Shown here: in pieces, positions 24,727-32,872 of the stretch
Layout: every line of letters starts with the position of its first letter
Position numbering within the stretch: position 1 is the first letter of the stretch
DNA from: DASQFQ01 sp963811595
GTDB taxonomy: Bacteria; Actinomycetota; Thermoleophilia; Solirubrobacterales; Solirubrobacteraceae
Length of the DNA: 64,000 nucleotides
Reading direction: 5' to 3'
Assembly (NCBI GenBank): GCA_963811595.1
Contig: CAWERW010000002.1
Span: forward strand, 62,001 to 126,000
Translations under genes and position numbers: made by a program
Notes under the pieces: generated by a model
Told to the model about the DNA's origin: nothing
Databases searched by the model: none
What the model saw: the letters and a program-made list of their open reading frames with translations, nothing else

Positions 24727-26211
24727 TCAGGGGGCGGGCAGACCCTCCAGGCGCCCCTGCGCGGCGGCCGTCAGGGTGCGCGCGACGCCGTCCCACGAGT
24801 AGCGCTCGCGCGTGATCCCGACCATCGCCTCGCGGGTGGCGGCGCGCAGCGGCTCCGGCGCCTCGAGCCAGGCGGCGAGCGCCTCGGCGAGCTCGGTCAC
24901 CGCGGACGGCCCGCGCTCGAAGGCCAGGAACGGCCGGGCGGCCTCGGGGACGGCCTCCGCCAGCGTCTCCGCGACCTCGCCGAGCCCGGAATGGCGCGCC
25001 ACCACCGGCAGCGAGCCGCAGGCGGCCGCCTCCGCCGCGACCATGCCGAACGCCTCGGGGAACGTGCTCGGCACCACCATCGCCTCGCTGGCGGGCAGCA
25101 GGTCGGCGAGCTCGGCGTGGTCGAGCCGGCCCGTCCAGACGACGCGGTCGGCGCTCGCGGGGTAGCCGCCGGGCGCGCCGTCGAGGAACGCGCGCAGGTA
25201 CTTCAGCTCCAGCCCGTTCTCGCCCCGCAGCTCCCGGCCCGCGAAGAGGTCCGACGCCAGCTCCTCCAGCGCCTCGCGGAACGCGCCGAAGCCGACGATC
25301 ACGAGCTTCGCCTCGGGCACGCGCTCGAGCACGAGCGGCCAGGCGGCGAGCAGCAGGTCGACGCCCTTGGAGGCGATCAGCTTGCCGACGAAGACCACGA
25401 GCCGGTCCTCGGGCGCCAGCGTGGCCAGCGCCGCGGCGGCGGCGGCCGGGTCGCGGGCGAAGGAGCTCTCGGTGTCGCCGGCGGGAGCCTCCCGGAGCCG
25501 CGCGACGAGCGCCTCCAGCCCGCGCCGGGCCGCCTCGGGCTCGCGCGGGCCGAACTCCTCGATGTCGACGCCGGGCGGGCCGAGCTTCGTGCGCGCCTCG
25601 AGCTCCGGGTCGTCCATCGCGGCCCACAGGCTCTCCGCCGTGTGGCGCGAGCCGACGAGCACCGCGCGCGCGGGCGCGATCCCCTCGCGGGCGTAGGGCA
25701 GGAAGCGCTCCGGGTGGGGCTTGACCGTGTACTCCAGCGCCGAGCCGTGGACCTTGACCGCGTACGGGACGCCCTCGAGCGCCCGGGCGAGCACGGCCGG
25801 GCCCATCACGAGGTGGTTGGCGAGCGCGATGTCCGGCCGGGCGCGCTGCGCGACCTCGCGCACGGCGGCGACGTTGCGCTCCAGGTAGCGGTCGAGCTCG
25901 GCGTCGGTCAGGTCCGGGAACGGCTTCGCCTCGATCCCCTCGTAGCGATCGGCCACGTAGAGCGGGAGCAGGCCCTCGATGCCGGGCCGGTAGACGGTCG
26001 CCCGCACGGGCTCGCGGCGCGTCTCGATCGCCAGCTCCCCGCCGTCCCAGTCGCCGGCCGCGTCGACCCACTCCTGCTCGAACGGCGCCCGCTCCTGGCA
26101 CAGCAGGTGCACCTCGTGCCCCGCCCGCACGAGCGCGGCCGCCAGGCGGGCGTTGTAGACGTTCGAGCCGGTACCGCCCAGCAGGTAGCCGTGGAAGATC
26201 AGGATCCGCAC
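24727..26211 (-). CDS. Glycosyltransferase family 4-like protein
   Basis: A 494-residue GT-B glycosyltransferase. The N-terminal acceptor domain starts MRILIFHGYLLGGTGSNVY, with a glycine-rich loop typical of GT4. The donor domain has VVFVGKLIASKGVDLLLAAW, and the E-x7-E-type segment STFPEAFGMVAAEAAACG binds the nucleotide sugar. It would transfer a sugar from an activated donor in the cytoplasm; donor and acceptor are not predictable. At 494 residues it is longer than most GT4 enzymes because of an insertion of about 60 residues around the domain junction. The GTG start at 26211 has TAGGGT 8 bases upstream. It is divergent from the zinc-ribbon gene. Confidence 0.85.
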   Translation of the reverse strand: MRILIFHGYLLGGTGSNVYNARLAAALVRAGHEVHLLCQERAPFEQEWVDAAGDWDGGELAIETRREPVRATVYRPGIEGLLPLYVADRYEGIEAKPFPDLTDAELDRYLERNVAAVREVAQRARPDIALANHLVMGPAVLARALEGVPYAVKVHGSALEYTVKPHPERFLPYAREGIAPARAVLVGSRHTAESLWAAMDDPELEARTKLGPPGVDIEEFGPREPEAARRGLEALVARLREAPAGDTESSFARDPAAAAAALATLAPEDRLVVFVGKLIASKGVDLLLAAWPLVLERVPEAKLVIVGFGAFREALEELASDLFAGRELRGENGLELKYLRAFLDGAPGGYPASADRVVWTGRLDHAELADLLPASEAMVVPSTFPEAFGMVAAEAAACGSLPVVARHSGLGEVAETLAEAVPEAARPFLAFERGPSAVTELAEALAAWLEAPEPLRAATREAMVGITRERYSWDGVARTLTAAAQGRLEGLPAP

Positions 26212-26219
26212 GGTGCGGG

Positions 26220-26225
26220 ACCCTA
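26220..26225 (-). promoter_or_regulatory. -10 element TAGGGT of the glycosyltransferase gene
   Basis: On the minus strand TAGGGT ends 8 bases before the GTG at 26211. The divergent TAAGGT of the gene at 26263 lies 23 bases away. Confidence 0.5.
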
Positions 26226-26248
26226 GCCGGACCAGCGGGGGCGATTGC

Positions 26249-26254
26249 TAAGGT
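26249..26254 (+). promoter_or_regulatory. -10 element TAAGGT of the zinc-ribbon gene
   Basis: TAAGGT ends 8 bases before the ATG at 26263; no ribosome site is seen between them. A TTG at 26245 would place the promoter inside the coding sequence, so the ATG is preferred. Confidence 0.5.
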
Positions 26255-26262
26255 CCCCGCCG

Positions 26263-26526
26263 ATGGGCCAGAAGTACCGCCTTCGCACGCCGTCGTCCGG
26301 TCGCGAGATCCTGCTCGAGGCCGAGCCGGGGCGTACCTACCTCGACCGTGAGACGGGCGAGCCGCTCGAGGTCGTCGGCAAGGTGCTGCCGCTGGCGCCC
26401 TCGGAGTCCGCGCTCCCGTGGGCGATCGAGAACCTGCGCTTCTGCAACTGGTGCGACCAGCTGGCCCAGAAGGACCTCAACGACTGCCCCACCTGCGGCC
26501 GCCGCATGGCCGCGCTCCCGCGCTGA
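26263..26526 (+). CDS. Small zinc-ribbon protein
   Basis: An 87-residue protein. The C-terminal third contains two CxxC pairs (FCNWCDQLAQ and DCPTCGRRM), a zinc-ribbon arrangement. The N-terminal half (KYRLRTPSSGREILLEAEPG) looks like a small beta-rich domain. No function is recognised; such proteins can bind nucleic acid or protein partners. It is transcribed divergently from the glycosyltransferase gene and is followed by a 180-base stretch without a clear gene before the lipoprotein. Confidence 0.68.
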   Translation: MGQKYRLRTPSSGREILLEAEPGRTYLDRETGEPLEVVGKVLPLAPSESALPWAIENLRFCNWCDQLAQKDLNDCPTCGRRMAALPR

Positions 26527-26706
26527 CGCGCCCCTGTGGGTCTTCTCGTGACGTTGCACTCGAAAGACCGGGCGCCGGCGCCGCCAGGCGAGGACGCAGA
26601 CCCGCAGGAATCCCCCTGGGATTTCAAGTGGTCGAGGACGAAGCATGGCGGTGATCGGCGACCGCCGATTTCGGGTGGAACGTTGCGAGAAGGCCCACTA
26701 GCCCTC

Positions 26707-27099
26707 GTGCGCTCCCTCCGCTCCGCCCTCGCTCTTCCTGTGATCGCGCTCGCGCTCGCCGGTGCCGGCTGCGGCTCGGGCGAGGACGAGGTCGAGGAGG
26801 TGCCCGGCTCGCCCGTCGAGCTGACCGTGCCGCACCAGAAGGGCGCCGCCGACCTCTCCGAGGACGGCGAGGCGACCCCGACGCCCACGCCGGAGGACGG
26901 CGAGGCGACCCCGGAGGCGGGCGCCGAGGACCCGGCCACCACCGGCAGCACGGGCGAGACCGGCACCGCCGACACCGGCGCGGCCGCCACGCCCGCCCCG
27001 GCCCCGCAGGACTCCCCGGCCACCGACACCGCGCCGCCGGAGGGCTCCGCCCCCGAGCAGTTCGAGCAGTTCTGCGAGGAGAACGCCGGCGCCTGCTGA
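26707..27099 (+). CDS. Low-complexity lipoprotein
   Basis: A 130-residue protein. The start at GTG 26707 gives a lipoprotein signal (basic VRSLRSALALPV, hydrophobic core, lipobox AGAGC at about residue 22). The mature part is acidic and rich in Thr, Pro, Glu and Ala, with repeats of the type GEATPTPTPEDGEATPE, typical of an extended cell-wall linker. It ends in a short segment with two cysteines (FCEENAGAC). No family is recognised. The frame remains open upstream to 26536, but that part has no export signal and the gap 26527-26706 shows no convincing gene. Confidence 0.6.
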   Translation: MRSLRSALALPVIALALAGAGCGSGEDEVEEVPGSPVELTVPHQKGAADLSEDGEATPTPTPEDGEATPEAGAEDPATTGSTGETGTADTGAAATPAPAPQDSPATDTAPPEGSAPEQFEQFCEENAGAC

Positions 27100-27117
27100 G
27101 CGGTTGAGCGGTCAAGG

Positions 27118-27130
27118 CCCGCTACGCGGG
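27118..27130 (+). terminator. Hairpin after the lipoprotein gene
   Basis: CCCGC TAC GCGGG forms a 5-base stem, extendable by flanking G/C pairs, 18 bases after the lipoprotein stop and before the GGDEF/HD-GYP gene. There is no T-run, so termination strength is uncertain. Confidence 0.4.
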
Positions 27131-27154
27131 GGCCGATGCTGCTGTAGGTCTGCT

Positions 27155-29731
27155 GTGCCGCCGTCTCCCGTCCGATCCCCGCTCGATGCCGTGCATCGCC
27201 TCTCCGAGGCGGTCGTTGCCGCGCGCACGCCCTCCGACGTCACCGAGGCGCTCGTCGCGATGCTCCACGAAGGGCTCGCCCTCGACGAGGTCCACCTCTC
27301 CGAGGTCGGCCAGAGCGGCGAGGTCACACGCGCCACGATCGGCGCCGAGACCGGAGCGGCGCTGTCGGGCTACACCCAGGTCCTCGACGACCGGCCCTCG
27401 GGCGTCGGCCACGTGCTCGCCACCGGGACGACGCTGGTCGTGCCGGACGCCCCCAACTCCCCCGTCGTGCGCGCGGACCTCGTCGATCGCTTCCATGTCG
27501 CCTCCTCCGCCTACGTGCCGTTGCGCTTCGGCGGCGAGATCCGCTTCGTCGCGGTGCTGATCAGCCACACGCCGCGCGCGCTGGGCGCCGACGAGATCGC
27601 GCTGGCCGAGACGCTCGCCAACCAGGCCGCGGCCGCCCTTGCGCTGCTCGAGTCCGAGCGCCGCCGCGCCGCGCGCGCCGAGCGCGACGCCGCGCTGACC
27701 CGGGCGGCCGCGGCGCTGGGCGCCTCGCTCGAGCTCGTGGACGTGCTGGAGACGCTCGCGCGCGAGGCCGACCTCGCGCTGGGCGGCCACCTCGCCGGCG
27801 TCTACCTGGCCGACGGCTCGGGCGGCGGCGTCGCCACCGCCGGCCACAACACGCCCGAGGACTGGACCGGCATCGTCCTCAGCCGCGGCGAGGGCGTCGC
27901 CGGCCGCATCCTGACGACCGGGGAGGCGTTCGTCACCAACGCGTACCGGACCGAGATCGAGACCGCGCACAAGGCGCTGGGCGAGATCCAGACCGCCGCC
28001 GGCGTCCCGATGGTGTGGGACGGCGAGCTCAAGGGCGCGCTGTCCGTCGGCTTCACCGACATGCGCCGCGTCACCGAGGAGGACCTGCGGACGCTCGAGG
28101 CGATCGCCGCGTTCGCCGTCATCGCCTGCCGCAACGCGGAGGCCTACGAGGTGGCCCGCTTCGAAGCCGTCACGGACTCGCTCACCGGCCTCATCAACCA
28201 CGGCGCGCTGCACCTGCGCATGCGCGAGGAGATCTCGCGCGCGCGCCGCCAGGGGACCCCCCTGGCGTGCCTGCTGATCGACCTCGACGACTTCAAGGCC
28301 GTCAACGACGAGCAGGGCCACCAGGCCGGAGACGAGCAGCTGCGCGGCGTGGCCGCCGCCCTGCGCGCCGAGCTCCGCGACCACGACGTCATCGGCCGCT
28401 ACGGCGGCGACGAGTTCGTGGTGCTGCTCCCCGACGCCGACGCCGCCGGCGGCCGCGCCGTCGCCGACCGGATCGCCGCCGCCGCGCCGATGCCGTGCTC
28501 GATCGGCGTCTCCCAGTGGGGCGAGCCGCTGTCGGCCGACGAGCTGCTGCACCGCGCCGACCGCGCGCTGCTGCTGGCGAAGCGCACGGGCAAGCAGCGC
28601 GTGGTGTTCGCCGGCGCCGAGCTCGAGCAGGAGCTCGAGCTGGCCGAGGCCCGCGCGGGCTCTCCGGAGGCGATCATGCGCGAGTTCTGGGAGATGGTGG
28701 CGTCGTCCGAGTCGAGCCGCGCGACGCTGCTGTCGCTCCCCGCCTTCCTGCGCCGCACGCTCTGCGCCGCCGAGGTCGCGGTGTTCGAGCTCGCGGGCGA
28801 CTCCGCGCTCGTGCGCGCCTCCGTCGCGCACGACCCCGACGCCGACGAGCACGCGTTCGAGGTCGACCGGGTGCCCGCCACCTCGGCGCTGCGCGAGCGG
28901 CTCGCGCTCGGCGCGATCTCACGGCCGACGCTGGACGGCATCCTCGCCGCGATCGGCGCCGAGGACCTGCCCGAGGCGCACGACGCGCCGGCCGGCGCGT
29001 ACGCCGTCGTGCCGCTGCTGTGGGCGGGGCGCCCGCACGGGCTGATCGCGGTGCGCACGTGGCGCGAGCTGTCCACCGAGCGGCTGCGCCTCGTCGAGCT
29101 GCTCTCCCGCCAGACGATGGCGGTGCTGAGGGCGCAGCCCGCGGACGGCGGCCCGGCCGCGGTCCAGGCGCTGGCAGCCGCCATCGAGGCGCGCGACAAC
29201 TACACGCACGAGCACTCCGAGCAGGTCGTCTCGCTCGCGACCGACGTCGCCCGCCTGCTCGGGCTCTCCCCCGACGACCTCGACGCCGTCCGCCACGGCG
29301 CGCTGCTGCACGACGTCGGCAAGCTCGCGATCCCCAACGAGATCCTGCACAAGCCCGGCCCGCTCACCGACGCCGAGTGGCGCGTGATGGCCGAGCACCC
29401 CGCGATCGGCGAGCGCATCCTGCGCCGCACCCCCCAGCTCGCCCACCTCGCCCCGATCGTGCGCCACGAGCACGAGCGCTGGGACGGCGGCGGCTACCCC
29501 GACGGCCTCGCCGGGACCGCGATCCCGGTCGCCTCGCGGATCATCCTCGCCTGCGACGCCTACAACGCGATGATCACGACGCGGCCCTACCGCGCGGCGA
29601 TGTCGCAGAGCGACGCGGTCGCCGAGCTGCGCGACAAGTCCGGCACCCAATTCGACCCCGACGTCGTCGCGGCGCTGCTGCAGCGCCTCGGCGTGCCGCG
29701 CGTCAGCTCTTCGGTGGCTTCGGCGTCGTGA
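27155..29731 (+). CDS. GAF-GAF-GGDEF-HD-GYP cyclic-di-GMP signalling protein
   Basis: An 858-residue cytoplasmic regulator. Two GAF-type sensor domains (about residues 10-170 and 185-335) precede a GGDEF diguanylate cyclase (about 345-510) with the active GRYGGDEFVVLLPD and an inhibitory RxxD (RDHD) five residues before it. A third GAF-like region (about 520-670) leads to a C-terminal HD-GYP phosphodiesterase (about 680-850) with HGALLHDVGKLAIP and HERWDGGGYPDGL. Both catalytic motifs look intact, so it may both make and break c-di-GMP. The GTG at 27155 is chosen; the frame is open to 27104 but that part crosses the terminator hairpin. Confidence 0.88.
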   Translation: MPPSPVRSPLDAVHRLSEAVVAARTPSDVTEALVAMLHEGLALDEVHLSEVGQSGEVTRATIGAETGAALSGYTQVLDDRPSGVGHVLATGTTLVVPDAPNSPVVRADLVDRFHVASSAYVPLRFGGEIRFVAVLISHTPRALGADEIALAETLANQAAAALALLESERRRAARAERDAALTRAAAALGASLELVDVLETLAREADLALGGHLAGVYLADGSGGGVATAGHNTPEDWTGIVLSRGEGVAGRILTTGEAFVTNAYRTEIETAHKALGEIQTAAGVPMVWDGELKGALSVGFTDMRRVTEEDLRTLEAIAAFAVIACRNAEAYEVARFEAVTDSLTGLINHGALHLRMREEISRARRQGTPLACLLIDLDDFKAVNDEQGHQAGDEQLRGVAAALRAELRDHDVIGRYGGDEFVVLLPDADAAGGRAVADRIAAAAPMPCSIGVSQWGEPLSADELLHRADRALLLAKRTGKQRVVFAGAELEQELELAEARAGSPEAIMREFWEMVASSESSRATLLSLPAFLRRTLCAAEVAVFELAGDSALVRASVAHDPDADEHAFEVDRVPATSALRERLALGAISRPTLDGILAAIGAEDLPEAHDAPAGAYAVVPLLWAGRPHGLIAVRTWRELSTERLRLVELLSRQTMAVLRAQPADGGPAAVQALAAAIEARDNYTHEHSEQVVSLATDVARLLGLSPDDLDAVRHGALLHDVGKLAIPNEILHKPGPLTDAEWRVMAEHPAIGERILRRTPQLAHLAPIVRHEHERWDGGGYPDGLAGTAIPVASRIILACDAYNAMITTRPYRAAMSQSDAVAELRDKSGTQFDPDVVAALLQRLGVPRVSSSVASAS

Positions 29732-30377
29732 TCAGCGTCGCGCTGTAGGTCAGGCGCGCCGTGCGGTACAGGCAGCGGTACTGGGCGAGGTCCTTGAGGT
29801 CGAGCTGCGCGGACTGCACGCCCGGCTCCGCGCACGCGCCGCGCGCGCGGCTCGCCCGCCATGACGTGTCGTTGCCCATCCCGAGCGCCAGCGCGGGCGC
29901 CCAGCTCGGGACCGTCAGGCCGATCACGTAGCCCTTCTTGACGTTCAGCGCCCGGCCGAGCGGGAACTGCACGGTCGTCCCGAAGTACGGCTGCAGGCTC
30001 TGCAGCGGGCTTTGGCCGGTCACGCGGTGGAACAGCTTCGTCCCCGGCTTGAGCACCGAGATGCCGGCCTGCGGAGCGCCGCCGTAGTTCTCGTTGAAGA
30101 ACTGGATCTGGCGCCGGCCCGGCTTGCCGAGCGTGATCGTCCAGGCGACGATCTTGCCGTCGGCCGGCGCGGCCATCAGCCCGCGCTGGGTGCCGACCTT
30201 GGCCTGGTAGCCCGTCGTGCGCGAGACCGCCTGGCAGGGGTTGGTCGGGCACGACGGGGCGTTCGGCGCCGCCAGCTGGCCGATCTCGATGATCCGGGCC
30301 ACGGCCGGGGTAGGCAGGAGCGCCGCGAGCCCGACGGCCGCGAGCGCAAGAACGGGTCCCTTCCGGGTCACGCGCAT
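29703..30377 (-). CDS. Secreted protein of unknown function
   Basis: A 224-residue exported protein: MRVTRKGPVLALAAVGLAAL is a signal peptide ending near PAVARI. The mature part has paired cysteines (CPTNPC and later CAEPG and YRCLYR) and beta-rich segments such as GKIVAWTITLGKP and NVKKGYVIGLTVP, giving a jelly-roll impression. No enzyme motif is seen. It overlaps the 3' end of the convergent GGDEF/HD-GYP gene by 29 bases. The ATG at 30377 is preferred over a GTG at 30392 because it starts the signal peptide directly. It may form a run with the cold-shock gene upstream. Confidence 0.62.
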   Translation of the reverse strand: MRVTRKGPVLALAAVGLAALLPTPAVARIIEIGQLAAPNAPSCPTNPCQAVSRTTGYQAKVGTQRGLMAAPADGKIVAWTITLGKPGRRQIQFFNENYGGAPQAGISVLKPGTKLFHRVTGQSPLQSLQPYFGTTVQFPLGRALNVKKGYVIGLTVPSWAPALALGMGNDTSWRASRARGACAEPGVQSAQLDLKDLAQYRCLYRTARLTYSATLITTPKPPKS

Positions 30378-30421
30378 CCCGGCATTCAACACGAAGGCCC
30401 GGCCGGGGTTGCGGGCGGTGC

Positions 30422-30625
30422 TCAGAGCTTGGCTACGTTGACCGCCTTGGGCCCCTTGTCGCCCTGCTCCTCGTCGTAGGAGACCTTGGTGCCCTCTGCG
30501 AGGGAGCGGTAGCCGTCTCCGGTGATGCCGCTGAAGTGGACGAACAGGTCCCGACCGCCCTCATCGGGCGTGATGAAGCCGAAGCCCTTGTCGTCGCTGA
30601 ACCACTTGACCGTCCCGGTGCCCAT
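30422..30625 (-). CDS. cspA: Cold-shock domain protein
   Basis: A 67-residue single cold-shock domain. RNP-1 (KGFGFI) and RNP-2 (LFVHFS) are intact, and the start MGTGTVKWFSDDKG is the usual one; a longer in-frame start at 30667 adds an unusual tail. Csp proteins bind single-stranded RNA or DNA and melt RNA structures, aiding translation during cold or general growth. A GAGG lies at reasonable distance before the ATG. The 64-base upstream gap to the next minus-strand gene can hold a promoter and short leader, shorter than the long thermosensing leader of enteric cspA. Confidence 0.93.
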   Translation of the reverse strand: MGTGTVKWFSDDKGFGFITPDEGGRDLFVHFSGITGDGYRSLAEGTKVSYDEEQGDKGPKAVNVAKL

Positions 30626-30689
30626 ACGTGCTGAGACCTCACTGGCTGGTCCGCGACCGATCCCCATGACCAGTCCTGACGCGCCAACG

Positions 30690-31277
30690 CTAACCGGAGG
30701 GAGGAGTGCCGCGCAAGGTCAGATTTCCCGTCAGCGGCGCGTCGGGTCCGAGGTCGCGGCAGCCGAGGGGCCTCGGGCAGCGGCGCGCGCGCGTCACGGC
30801 TTCCGCCGCGAAGCGGATCGAGGCGGGCCGATCGACGGCCGACTGCGCGAAGCGGAGGTAGACCGTGCGGGGCGTCGGGCGCGTGACGGTCGCCACCCCG
30901 ACCAGGCGCGGGAGGCCGTTGGCGCGGTCGCGCAGCACCCGCCCGCGGAGCGCGTCGTCGCCCGCCGGCGCGGGGGTCGCGCACACGAGGTAGTCGGGCG
31001 GGTCCTCGCCCGGGACGCGCGCGGTGTAGAGCTGCAGGCAGACCGATCCCGACTGGCCGCCGCCCTCGCGCAGGTCGGCCGTCGTCCACGGCTTCTCCAT
31101 CGTCACCTCGCCGCGCAGGCGGCCGTCGGTGCCGCGCCCGAGCGCGGTGCGGACGATGTCGAGCTTGCCGCGGCCGTCGGTGGCCGGATCCTTGAAGAAC
31201 GCCGGGCTCGGCGTCTGGGCGGCGGCCGGCGCCGCGAGGGCGCCCGCGAGCACGAGCAGCGCGACGAGCCGGCGCAT
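30690..31277 (-). CDS. Secreted hypothetical protein
   Basis: A 195-residue exported protein: MRRLVALLVLAGALAAPAAA is a clear signal peptide with an AAA cleavage site. The mature part begins TPSPAFFKDP and contains a Cys in SVCLQLYTAR and others in YLVCATPAP, RRCPRPLGC. Segments such as TGNLTLRG and GRLRGEVTME suggest a beta-sandwich fold. No known family is recognised. Its ATG lies one base after the stop of the HIT gene (TGACATG), so it is the second gene of a two-gene operon with it. Confidence 0.65.
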   Translation of the reverse strand: MRRLVALLVLAGALAAPAAAQTPSPAFFKDPATDGRGKLDIVRTALGRGTDGRLRGEVTMEKPWTTADLREGGGQSGSVCLQLYTARVPGEDPPDYLVCATPAPAGDDALRGRVLRDRANGLPRLVGVATVTRPTPRTVYLRFAQSAVDRPASIRFAAEAVTRARRCPRPLGCRDLGPDAPLTGNLTLRGTPPSG

Positions 31278-31278
31278 G

Positions 31279-31692
31279 TCAGCCCGTGAGGTCGGCGGCC
31301 GCGGCCGCGATCTCGTCGCGGTCGCCCGGGGCGGGATGCCAGGGGAGCCGCAGCGGGTCGGTGTCGTAGCGCGGGATCACGTGCAGGTGGAAGTGGAACA
31401 CGGTCTGCCAGGCCGAGCGCCCGCACGAGTTGAGGAGGTTGACGCCGTCGGCGCCAAGCTTCTCCTCCATCGAGCGCGCCAGCTCCTGGCCCGCCGCCAT
31501 CACCGCGTTCAGGTCGTCGGCGCCGATGTCGCGCACGTCGGTGGCGTGCTCGCGCGGGATCACGAGCAGGTGCCCGCGCGTCGCCGGGTTGATGTCCATG
31601 AAGGCGATCGTCCGCTCGTCCTCGCGCACGCGCGTCGACGGCACCTCCCCGGCGACGATCTTGCAGAACAGGCAATCCGGGTCCGCGGCCAT
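31279..31692 (-). CDS. HIT-family nucleotide-binding protein
   Basis: A 137-residue HIT (histidine triad) protein. The triad is HFHLHVIPRYD near residues 101-111, and an N-terminal CLFCKIVAGEVPS gives the CxxC zinc site common in bacterial HIT/HinT proteins. These enzymes hydrolyse nucleoside phosphoramidates, dinucleotides or acyl-AMP. The protein is a little longer than HinT because of a C-terminal helix. The ATG has TACGCT 9 bases upstream, in a 31-base gap shared with the divergent peptidase gene. The secreted protein gene at 30690 follows one base downstream. Confidence 0.92.
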   Translation of the reverse strand: MAADPDCLFCKIVAGEVPSTRVREDERTIAFMDINPATRGHLLVIPREHATDVRDIGADDLNAVMAAGQELARSMEEKLGADGVNLLNSCGRSAWQTVFHFHLHVIPRYDTDPLRLPWHPAPGDRDEIAAAAADLTG

Positions 31693-31701
31693 CGCCGCCG
31701 C

Positions 31702-31707
31702 AGCGTA
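31702..31707 (-). promoter_or_regulatory. -10 element TACGCT of the HIT gene
   Basis: On the minus strand TACGCT ends 9 bases before the ATG at 31692. Only one base separates it from the opposing TAGCCT hexamer, so the two promoters cannot be occupied together. Confidence 0.5.
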
Positions 31708-31708
31708 C

Positions 31709-31714
31709 TAGCCT
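31709..31714 (+). promoter_or_regulatory. -10 element TAGCCT of the M28 peptidase gene
   Basis: TAGCCT ends 9 bases before the ATG at 31724. It forms a head-to-head pair with the HIT promoter hexamer at 31702-31707. Confidence 0.5.
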
Positions 31715-31723
31715 CCGGCGGCC

Positions 31724-32872
31724 ATGCCCGTCGATCCCGCTCGCCTGCGCGCCACCGTCGAGCACCTCGCGTCATTCGAGCGCCCCTCGGCGTCCGACGG
31801 CGAGCGGCGGGCGGCCGAGTGGATCAGCGGCGAACTGGCCGCGCTCGGCGTCGCAGCGCGGGTCGAGGAGGAGCGCGCGGTCGGCTCGATGGCCATCCCG
31901 CTCGGGCTCCTGTCGGCCGCGGGCGTCCTGGCGGCGCTCGGCGGGCGGCGGACCGCCGCGCTCGGGCTGCTCGCCGCCGCCGGGATCGTCGACGACGTCT
32001 CCGGCGGCCCTCACCTCTTCCGCCGCCTGCTCCCACACCGCTCGACCTGGAACGTCGTCGGCGAGGCCGGCGACCCGGACGCGGAGGAGACCCTCGTCTT
32101 CGTCGCCCACCACGACGCGGCGAACGGCGGCCTGATCTTCCGCCCCGAGCTGTCGCGGGTCGTCGCCGACGCGTTCCCCGGCTGGTACGAGCGGCAGCAC
32201 ACGTCGCCGCAACTGATGCGGCTCGTCGCCGCCGGCCCCGCGCTGGCCGCCCTGGGACCGTTGCGCAAGCTCGGGCTGGCGCTGTCGGCGGGGAGTGCGC
32301 TCGCGTTCTTCGACATCGCCACCCGCACCGTGGTGCCGGGCGCCAACGACAACCTGACCGCGGTGGCGGTGCTGCTCGAGCTCGCGCGGCTGCTGCGCGA
32401 GGAGCCGGTGAGCGGCGTGCGCGTGCTGCTCGTCTCGACCGGCTCGGAGGAGTCGTTCATGGAGGGCATGCGCGGCTGGGTGCGCCGGCACGGGCGCTCG
32501 CTCGATCCGGAGCGCACCCGGGTCGTCGTGCTCGAGACGCTCGGCTCGCCGGAGCTGATCCTGCTCGAGGGCGAGGGCATGATCTGGATGACCGACTACG
32601 ACGCGGAGCTGCGCGATTTTCTGGCCGCGAGCGCGGCCGGCGCGGGCGTGCCGCTGCGGCGCGGCCTGCGGCTCGGCTTCGCCAGCGACGCGCTGAGCGC
32701 GTTGCGCGGCGGGCTGAAGACGGCGGTCCTCGCCTCGTGCGACGAGTACAAGCTGCCCTCGAACTACCACTCGCAGCGCGACGTGCCGCGCAACGTCGAC
32801 TTCGAGACGGTCGCGGCCGCCACGCGCGTCGCCGAGACGGCGATCAGGCGAGCAGCGAGCGCGCCAGGCTGA
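31724..32872 (+). CDS. M28-family zinc metallopeptidase
   Basis: A 382-residue protein of the M28 (aminopeptidase Y-like) family. Candidate zinc ligands are visible in VAHHDAANGG, in GANDNLTAVAVLLELAR (the first bridging Asp), in STGSEESFMEGM (the catalytic Glu pair) and in NYHSQRDVP (the last His). Two hydrophobic segments lie in the N-terminal third (MAIPLGLLSAAGVLAALG and the following stretch), so the enzyme may be membrane-associated, unusual for M28 peptidases. No signal peptide is seen. Its 3' end overlaps the convergent CCA transferase gene by 29 bases. Confidence 0.82.
   Translation: MPVDPARLRATVEHLASFERPSASDGERRAAEWISGELAALGVAARVEEERAVGSMAIPLGLLSAAGVLAALGGRRTAALGLLAAAGIVDDVSGGPHLFRRLLPHRSTWNVVGEAGDPDAEETLVFVAHHDAANGGLIFRPELSRVVADAFPGWYERQHTSPQLMRLVAAGPALAALGPLRKLGLALSAGSALAFFDIATRTVVPGANDNLTAVAVLLELARLLREEPVSGVRVLLVSTGSEESFMEGMRGWVRRHGRSLDPERTRVVVLETLGSPELILLEGEGMIWMTDYDAELRDFLAASAAGAGVPLRRGLRLGFASDALSALRGGLKTAVLASCDEYKLPSNYHSQRDVPRNVDFETVAAATRVAETAIRRAASAPG

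Noticed and set aside
26527..26706. A gene in the 180-base gap before the lipoprotein (frame open from 26536)
   Set aside because: It is the upstream extension of the lipoprotein frame, has no export signal or ribosome site at its start, and its composition is unremarkable. The GTG at 26707 starts a proper lipoprotein signal.
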